Of a stretch of 64,000 nucleotides of DNA, positions 58,853-64,000 are shown in pieces; position 1 is the stretch's first letter, and each line of letters begins with the position of its first letter. Made by a program: the position numbers and the translations under genes. Origin of the DNA: SG8-38 sp041576815 (GTDB lineage: Bacteria; Myxococcota_A; Polyangia; Polyangiales; Houyiibacteriaceae); assembly GCA_041576815.1 (NCBI GenBank), contig JBFGKE010000002.1, positions 62,001 to 126,000 of the forward strand. The letters are read 5' to 3'. The notes below the pieces were generated by a model. That model did not search any database. It was given only the letters and a program-made list of their open reading frames with translations, and had not been told where the DNA came from.

Positions 58853-60589
58853 TCACCAGCGCCAGGCGATGCCGATCGTCCCGGCGAAGTACTGATCGAG
58901 CGCGCCTCCAGCCACCGCGGGTGGCTCGGGCGGCGGCGGCACCGGGTTCAGGTCGAACCAATATCGGCGATACTCCCCGCCGATCCGGACCTCGAAGCCG
59001 GCTGGAAGCGCGAACCCGAACATCAGATTCGCATCCATGCCGTTTCCTTTGGCCTCGGGAAACCAGACGTTGGACGCGATGTCGCCAAGCGAGAACGCAC
59101 CACGAAAGGCGATGCCGGCCGCGACGATGAAGCGCTCTTTTTTGCCGATTCCCACGCGAAAGCCTCCGCCGAGCCGTACGAACCGGTAGTCGACGTTCGG
59201 GATCCCCGCCGTGTTGTCTTCGCCGGGCGCCGGTGGACCGGACAGGCCGAACCGGAAGTCGTGGGAACCGTAACCGAGGACGACGTAGGGCTCCCAGCGC
59301 CCGGTCGGGTAGCGCCATCGAAGGCCGATCAAGAACTGCTGCGACTCGGTGGGGAAGCTCGTGCCATCCGGTCGGGTAGAGTCGAACTTGAACAAGCGCT
59401 CCCACTCGAAGTCGATCCCGAATTGAGCGCCAACCCCCGAGGTGAAGTGCGCGCCCGGAAAATACTGGAACTTGATCCCGACGCCCGGGCCGAGCTGGAG
59501 GCGGTAGTTGCGAAGGTCGCCGCGGATGTCGTCGCTGTAGTCGAACTTCCTGTGCACGATTCGAAAGTCGACGCCGATGTCCACGGCCGCGGGCCTGTCC
59601 TTGGATCGTTTCTTCGGCGCCTTCTTTTTCGCTTCCTTTTCTTTCGTCGGGGCGTCGTCTTTGTCCGGCTTTCGTTCCGAGGGCTCTGCTGCGACCGCTG
59701 CTACGGCAACCGGCGCGGCCACGCCGAGCTTACGGATGTCCTTTCGGAGGTCGTCGCCGACGTTGGTCTGAACCGATCTTGCGAGCGCCGCCGCGGTGGA
59801 CGCGTCGTAGAAGTGTTGGCTGATCACGGTGGCGCTCTCGCCGTCGACGAGCCGCACATACGCGGACCAGATCCCGTCCTCGCGGAGCACGTCACCCTCG
59901 ACTAGTCCGCTCACGCCGAGGCTCTTCGCCGGCGGCACGTGCGCGCCCTCCGACGCGAGGTCGGCCCCGAGGTCATCCGCCTTTTCGACGAACTCTGCGT
60001 TCGGAAACAGCTCGACGGGCTCGCTGCGGAGCCCGCGCACCGCCGCCGCCCGGATCTTGCCCGCCTGCGAGCCGGCGAAGGGCCGCACGACGAGGCGCGG
60101 CTTGGTCGGCGCCGGTGGTCTCTCGACTTTCGGCTCGGGAGCGGCTGCAACCGGAGCCGCCGCCACGGCCGCTGGCATCCTTCCCGTCTTCATCAACTGA
60201 TTGACGATTCGATTCGAAAGGCGCGTGATGCTCGACGAGCTCGTTCGGAGCTTTTCGACACGCTGCCCTTTGGCGTTGCGCACCTCGACGTCGGCGATCC
60301 ACCGTCCCTCGATTCGGCGGACGCGTGTACGAACGAGAACGCTCGCGTTCAACCGGGCAGCTCGTTTCGCATACCCCTTCGTCTTCTTTGCGACGGCGCT
60401 CACCTGCTTCAGCGGGATCAGCGCGACGTCGGCCGATCGCAAACCCCTCTGGACGTTCTGGCGAACCTTCGATGCTTGCGGGCCCTGGAAGGGCAAGAGG
60501 GCGGCCGCCCCGTCGTCGGCTGATGCTGTGTTCGTCCAGCAGCCCAAACCCAGCAGCGCCAACAGCGCCCCCACGCGCAACGTTCGCAT
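58853..60589 (-). CDS. Outer-membrane beta-barrel protein with duplicated periplasmic domain
   Basis: The 578-residue protein has a signal peptide (residues 1-24) and two copies of a small alpha/beta domain: residues 31-60 (LLPFQGPQASKVRQNVQRGL) and 166-196 (VVRPFAGSQAGKIRAAAVRGL). A Lys/Glu-rich linker (300-340) is followed by a C-terminal barrel (from residue 350) with strands such as YRLQLGPGVGIKFQYF and EVRIGGEYRRYWFDL and an end in IGIAWRW. The repeated domain may bind polymer or other proteins. It is transcribed in a run of five minus-strand genes, 3 bases after the cytochrome-like gene. Confidence 0.75.
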   Translation of the reverse strand: MRTLRVGALLALLGLGCWTNTASADDGAAALLPFQGPQASKVRQNVQRGLRSADVALIPLKQVSAVAKKTKGYAKRAARLNASVLVRTRVRRIEGRWIADVEVRNAKGQRVEKLRTSSSSITRLSNRIVNQLMKTGRMPAAVAAAPVAAAPEPKVERPPAPTKPRLVVRPFAGSQAGKIRAAAVRGLRSEPVELFPNAEFVEKADDLGADLASEGAHVPPAKSLGVSGLVEGDVLREDGIWSAYVRLVDGESATVISQHFYDASTAAALARSVQTNVGDDLRKDIRKLGVAAPVAVAAVAAEPSERKPDKDDAPTKEKEAKKKAPKKRSKDRPAAVDIGVDFRIVHRKFDYSDDIRGDLRNYRLQLGPGVGIKFQYFPGAHFTSGVGAQFGIDFEWERLFKFDSTRPDGTSFPTESQQFLIGLRWRYPTGRWEPYVVLGYGSHDFRFGLSGPPAPGEDNTAGIPNVDYRFVRLGGGFRVGIGKKERFIVAAGIAFRGAFSLGDIASNVWFPEAKGNGMDANLMFGFALPAGFEVRIGGEYRRYWFDLNPVPPPPEPPAVAGGALDQYFAGTIGIAWRW

Positions 60590-60592
60590 CGG

Positions 60593-61036
60593 CTATCCCC
60601 CGTCCAAGGTCCCTGCGCCGGAACCGGCCAAGTCGATGATCCACTGTCGAAGAACCTCGATGTCACTGGCCGACAGGGTGCCGACGACGGGCATTTGGAG
60701 TCCGCAGATGCCGGGTGTGTTGAGCACCTTGTCGAGCAAGTAGCTGCCGTCCGGGTCGCCCGCGACCACCAGGACGTCGCTGGTGCATCCGAGCCCGATC
60801 GCGTCGACGTCGACGACACGGCTTTCCACGTCGGGCGACATCAGGTCGAGGCCGGCCTGTGCGTTCGACGATGCGTCGTGGCACCCCGTGGTTCCGCAGC
60901 TCTCCGCGAACACCTCCTCGGCGCTCTTGAGCTCGACGCCGCCGTCCCCGAAAGCATCTGGATTCGCCAAGCTTCCCGGGCAGCCGGTAATCGATGCCAG
61001 GCCGACCGCAAACGTAAGTAAAGCGATACGTTTCAT
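60593..61036 (-). CDS. Cytochrome-c-like lipoprotein (Planctomycete-type domain)
   Basis: A 147-residue lipoprotein with lipobox ITGC (Cys19). The heme-attachment candidate is CGTTGCH at residues 47-53, a C-x4-CH variant of CxxCH. Then follow GLDLMSPDVESRVVDV, VVAGDPDGSYLLDKVL and CGLQMPVVGTLSASDIEVLR, the order found in Planctomycete-type cytochrome (PSCyt1) domains, with the methionine in QMP as possible second ligand. A heme function is inferred, not shown. It precedes the barrel protein gene by 3 bases. Confidence 0.7.
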   Translation of the reverse strand: MKRIALLTFAVGLASITGCPGSLANPDAFGDGGVELKSAEEVFAESCGTTGCHDASSNAQAGLDLMSPDVESRVVDVDAIGLGCTSDVLVVAGDPDGSYLLDKVLNTPGICGLQMPVVGTLSASDIEVLRQWIIDLAGSGAGTLDGG

Positions 61037-61070
61037 CTCGCTCGTTCCCCCCTCGAATCGCTCCTCAAGC

Positions 61071-62015
61071 TTAGTAGGCTATGACACCGATCGTCGAGTT
61101 CTGCAGTATTTTTGTGTAAGCCAGCTCACCGAAGGCGCGGTTGAGCGACCAATCGTAGGGTCTGAAAATCAGGTCGAGCTCCTGCGCCCGAGCCTCGCCA
61201 ATGCGCGCTCGCACGTCAGGGGTTGCGAACGCTTCGATGAAGTCCAGCACCGTCGCCGGTCGCCCGAGTCGCCGCGCGTGCTCCTCGAAGTCCGCGCGGT
61301 ACCAATCGAAGATCGCCGAAAGCTGGATCTCGTTTGCCTCGCGGTCGACGTGCACGTGCGTGGGATCCGACGTGAAACGGCGGGTGACTTCGTCGAGCTG
61401 ATCGTCGAGCGCGCCCGGCTCGAACGCGTAGGGCATGAGCGCAGGGCACGACGTCGAAGCGCAGTTGATCGCCGCATGAATGCGCGCATCTCCAAAGCCT
61501 CGAATGACCTCGTGCTCGAGGTCGTAGAGATTGATGGAGCCCCCGTCGAGCGGAAAGCGGAGTCCGTAGAAAAACCCGAAGCCGTCCCTCGGGTTCAACC
61601 ACCCGCGAACGTCGTGCACCGTGTCGATCGGCCAGCTGTCGACCACCCCGAACAAGACCAACGCGTTGTAAGCATTGATGTAATACGCGAGTCGCGCTGG
61701 CTCGGTGCCAAACCGCTCTGGAGACGACCGTGGCCCGATCGATGAAAGCGTGGCGACGAATCGTCGAAGCTCCCGCTCTTCGGAGAGGACTGCGTCGTAG
61801 TCGACGCCCTTCCCCGCCACCCATCGGCCGAGGGCCGCATTCCACCAACGATAGTCGAAGCCGCCCGGCGGCTGTGAGAACGGCTCGGCGCGTGGCTCGA
61901 CCGAACGTAGCCCGAGCGCCTTGATGCTCAAGAACCCGGTGCCGCCGATCGTCAGAACGATGACCGCGACGATTGCCCACCACTGCTGGACCCAGCGCTT
62001 TGTCGGCGGGCTCAC
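61071..62015 (-). CDS. DUF547 family membrane-anchored protein
   Basis: The 314-residue protein has an N-terminal membrane segment (AIVAVIVLTIGGTGFLSIKA) and a DUF547 domain: FDYRWWNAALGRWVAGKGVD, ARLAYYINAYNALVLFGVVD, DGGSINLYDLEHEVIRGFGD and RIHAAINCASTSCPALMPYA. The family is widespread and its function is unknown, although a thiol-dependent catalytic site has been suggested from the conserved Cys-Ala-Ser-x-Ser-Cys motif. It lies 30 bases after the HAD phosphatase gene. Confidence 0.88.
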   Translation of the reverse strand: MSPPTKRWVQQWWAIVAVIVLTIGGTGFLSIKALGLRSVEPRAEPFSQPPGGFDYRWWNAALGRWVAGKGVDYDAVLSEERELRRFVATLSSIGPRSSPERFGTEPARLAYYINAYNALVLFGVVDSWPIDTVHDVRGWLNPRDGFGFFYGLRFPLDGGSINLYDLEHEVIRGFGDARIHAAINCASTSCPALMPYAFEPGALDDQLDEVTRRFTSDPTHVHVDREANEIQLSAIFDWYRADFEEHARRLGRPATVLDFIEAFATPDVRARIGEARAQELDLIFRPYDWSLNRAFGELAYTKILQNSTIGVIAY

Positions 62016-62045
62016 GCGGGGAGTATGGCACGCGCCGTCAGACGG

Positions 62046-62753
62046 TCACGGGCCGATCGGGTCGCGGACGAACACCGAGCGAACTTCGGTCGCCCGCAGG
62101 TCGGACACGACGATACTCGCCCCCGCTGCGCTGAGCGCGGCACCGTCGAAGCTCCCGGTCGTCACCGCAACGCAGCGCGCACCGATTGCGTTCGCGGCCG
62201 CCACGTCGTGCGGCGTGTCCCCAACGACGATCACCTCGGCGTCCCCAGGACGCAGGCCACCTCGCTCGAGGCCGCGACGCAAACCCGCACTCAGCAGCTC
62301 CGCCCGATCGGCGTGATCGGACCCGAAGCCGCCAAAGTCGAAAAACGAATCGAGGCCTCCGCGCGCGAGCTTCGCATAGGCGGCCGCCTCCGTGTTCCCA
62401 GTCCCGAGGCCGAGGATCACGTCTTCTCGCGCCTCGAGCTCGAGAAGCAAAGACCCGACGCCCGGGAGCACTTCGAAGGCATGGGCGAGCTCGAGCTCCC
62501 GCGGGAGGTGCGCGACGTAGCGACGAAGCACTTCGACGACCAATGGCTCGTCGGCAAGCACGCCGCAGTGCCGAAGCGCCTCGCGAACGATCCACGGGTC
62601 GGTTCGGCCCGCGAATTCCACCGAGTGCAAGGCCACTTCTTCGTCGATGTCGTCGAGAACCTCCTCGAGCGCCCGCTCGACGGCGCGACGGCCAGCCCCG
62701 CCCGCGCTCAGCAGCGTTCCGTCGATGTCGAAGAGCGCGATGATGGGCGGCAT
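62046..62753 (-). CDS. HAD family phosphatase (phosphoglycolate phosphatase-like)
   Basis: A 235-residue HAD hydrolase. Motif I is DIDGTLL (nucleophile Asp9), motif II is LGTGN (Thr), motif III includes the region near RRGLERG, and motif IV is VVGDTPHDV. A helical cap domain lies between motifs I and II. The subclass resembles phosphoglycolate phosphatases. Substrate is not certain. It begins the five-gene minus-strand run and is divergent from the M50 protease at 62803. Confidence 0.9.
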   Translation of the reverse strand: MPPIIALFDIDGTLLSAGGAGRRAVERALEEVLDDIDEEVALHSVEFAGRTDPWIVREALRHCGVLADEPLVVEVLRRYVAHLPRELELAHAFEVLPGVGSLLLELEAREDVILGLGTGNTEAAAYAKLARGGLDSFFDFGGFGSDHADRAELLSAGLRRGLERGGLRPGDAEVIVVGDTPHDVAAANAIGARCVAVTTGSFDGAALSAAGASIVVSDLRATEVRSVFVRDPIGP

Positions 62754-62802
62754 GAGGCGAATGTAGCAGCAGACGGTTTTCGTACTAGGCTGCCGCCGGT
62801 CG

Positions 62803-63498
62803 ATGGACCTTCAACTCCTGGCGAAGCTTCCCCTGTGGCTTGCCGCGTTTCTCTTGTCGCTGACCTGCCACGAAGCAGCGCATGCGCTGGCTGGCCGCCT
62901 CGGCGGGGACACGACCGCGAGCGCACAGGTGACCCTGGACCCGATCCCGCACATGAAAAGGGAGCCGTTCGGGACCCTGGTCGTGCCGATTCTGTCCTTC
63001 TTCTTCCAGGGCGGAGGATGGATGATCGGCTGGGCGAGCGCGCCGTACGATCCGTCGTGGGCGGAGCGCTACCCCAAGCGGGCCGCCCTCATGGCGGCGG
63101 CGGGGCCGGCTGCGAACTTCGCCCTCGCACTGCTCGCGGCCGTCGCGATTCGGGTCGGCCTGGCGGCTGACTACTTCGTGCTCCCCGAGAGTGGCGGGCT
63201 CACCCTCGAGACACTGGCTGTCGCGCCGTCGGGCGTCGCGCAGGGCCTGGCGCTTTTCTGTAGCGTGCTCTTCTCGATCAACCTCATCCTGGGGTGTTTC
63301 AATCTGATTCCTCTGCCGCCGCTCGACGGCTACGCGATGGTACCGCTCGCGCTGAGCGAGCGCTGGCGCAAGAAGTGGTTTGGCCTCTTTTCGGGTAGCA
63401 GCGGCCTGCTCGGGCTGATCATCGCGTGGGTGCTCTTTGCCCGGTTCATGCCCCCGGTCTTCGTGGCGGCGATCGGGCTTCTCTATTCGGGCGTGTAG
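62803..63498 (+). CDS. M50 family site-2-type metalloprotease
   Basis: A 231-residue intramembrane zinc protease. The HExxH motif is CHEAAH (H23, E24, H27) and the third ligand is the aspartate in NLIPLPPLDGY (D175, N167 nearby). About six hydrophobic segments are visible. There is no PDZ or CBS domain, so it belongs to the short membrane-only subgroup. Substrate cannot be inferred. The start is ATG 62803. Confidence 0.92.
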   Translation: MDLQLLAKLPLWLAAFLLSLTCHEAAHALAGRLGGDTTASAQVTLDPIPHMKREPFGTLVVPILSFFFQGGGWMIGWASAPYDPSWAERYPKRAALMAAAGPAANFALALLAAVAIRVGLAADYFVLPESGGLTLETLAVAPSGVAQGLALFCSVLFSINLILGCFNLIPLPPLDGYAMVPLALSERWRKKWFGLFSGSSGLLGLIIAWVLFARFMPPVFVAAIGLLYSGV

Positions 63499-63524
63499 CG
63501 CAGGTGTCGTGCTAATCTGAGCAC

Positions 63525-64000
63525 GTGAGGTGGATGGGGGTAATTCTGACTTGCGCGGCCATGCTCTGCGCGACGACCGTCGGGGCGGATGCTGCAGATG
63601 CACACTACAGGCTCGCCAAGACGCTCCGTGCAGAGGGCCGGTACGAAGAGGCGCTTGCCGAGATCGACCGCGCCGTGGCCGCGAGGCCCACCTATGCACA
63701 AGGTCACGTGACGCGCGGCTCGATCCTCCGTCGCTTGGAGCGCTACGAAGAGGCGCTTGGCTCGTTCAAGCGCGCGATCGAGCTCCAGCCCAAAGACGGC
63801 CGGGCGCACGGATTGGCCGGTGCGGTGCTCCTTCGGTTGAACCGCAGCAAAGAGGCGATCAATTGCCTAGAAAAGGCGGTCGAGCTCGAGCCGACGCACA
63901 GCAATCACTGGCTCAACCTCGGGGTCGCCTATCGTCGCTCGAACGACAACGACGCGGCCATCGCGACCTACCGGCGCGCGCTCAAGGTCATCCCGAACGA
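63525..64000 (+). CDS. TPR repeat protein, 3' end cut by window edge
   Basis: A frame from GTG 63525 (an ATG at 63534 is possible) runs off the right edge. It has a short signal peptide (residues 1-21, GVILTCAAMLCATTVGA) and then TPR repeats: RYEEALAEIDRAVAARP, RYEEALGSFKRAIELQP, SKEAINCLEKAVELEP and the beginning of another. This suggests a periplasmic scaffold protein. The GTG was preferred because it supplies a positive N-terminal residue before the hydrophobic stretch. Confidence 0.8.
   Translation, partial: MRWMGVILTCAAMLCATTVGADAADAHYRLAKTLRAEGRYEEALAEIDRAVAARPTYAQGHVTRGSILRRLERYEEALGSFKRAIELQPKDGRAHGLAGAVLLRLNRSKEAINCLEKAVELEPTHSNHWLNLGVAYRRSNDNDAAIATYRRALKVIPN

Noticed and set aside
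1..64000. CRISPR array, rRNA operon, insertion sequence with intact transposase
   Set aside because: No regularly spaced repeats, rRNA sequence or transposase gene was found in either strand; only an integrase remnant and REP-like palindromes are present.

Overview
The window is high-GC bacterial DNA with densely packed genes in short runs on both strands. Gene content (SmpB/ComF/RlmH/RsfS housekeeping genes, many lipoproteins with unknown domains, Planctomycete-type cytochrome-like lipoprotein, DUF3556 and SCCPDH-type lipid proteins, MepA-like endopeptidases, B12-dependent methylmalonyl-CoA mutase) fits a member of the Myxococcota / former Deltaproteobacteria. No rRNA gene is present, so this placement is an inference from gene content.

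Layout. 1-7.3 kb, mostly minus strand: a truncated PilZ-like gene, smpB, a lipoprotein, comF, rlmH, rsfS, proA and proB, then a plus-strand prepilin peptidase, an RRM protein and a small conserved protein. 7.4-13.2 kb, plus strand: a small membrane protein with a likely TetR operator over its start, the tetR gene, dnaE and, overlapping the dnaE stop codon, a MutH-type mismatch-repair endonuclease. 13.2-19.8 kb: an SDR protein, a lower-GC patch with an odd lipoprotein and an integrase remnant beside tRNA-Lys(UUU), a beta-lactamase-fold-like protein, tRNA-Glu(UUC), several uncharacterised genes, a probably frameshifted cupin gene and a 30-residue ORF. 19.8-36.6 kb: amidase, SCCPDH-like reductase, DUF1523, DoxX, FAD oxidoreductase, glycosyltransferase, sulfotransferase, a DUF4266/DUF3570 pair, a DUF6279-like lipoprotein, PPK2, DUF3556, YceI, a beta-barrel protein and a VLCAD-like acyl-CoA dehydrogenase. 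36.6-49.7 kb: SRAP peptidase, UDP-glucose dehydrogenase, two YbjQ proteins, enoyl-CoA hydratase, a NifU-like protein without cysteines, TetR, MepA, RNase D, an AI-2E-type permease and the mutA-mutB-meaB operon. 49.7-64 kb: a Wzz/Wzc-like protein with a decayed kinase domain, a coupled cassette of MepA, alpha/beta hydrolase and a very large NlpC/P60 lipoprotein, a minus-strand run of envelope proteins, a HAD phosphatase, an M50 protease and a truncated TPR protein.

How the genes work together. proB and proA make glutamate semialdehyde for proline. mutA, mutB and meaB form and protect methylmalonyl-CoA mutase (propionate/branched-chain carbon use), and the acyl-CoA dehydrogenase and enoyl-CoA hydratase add fatty-acid turnover. 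dnaE and mutH tie replication to mismatch repair. The largest share of genes serves the cell envelope: lipoproteins, beta-barrels, peptidoglycan peptidases, polysaccharide precursors and chain-length control.

Points that stand out are a MutH gene outside its usual gammaproteobacterial range with a palindromic repeat pair built into its 5' end, two families of REP-like palindromes, a Wzc-like protein that has lost its Walker A lysine, and a 1036-residue lipoprotein that appears to carry two papain-like domains.
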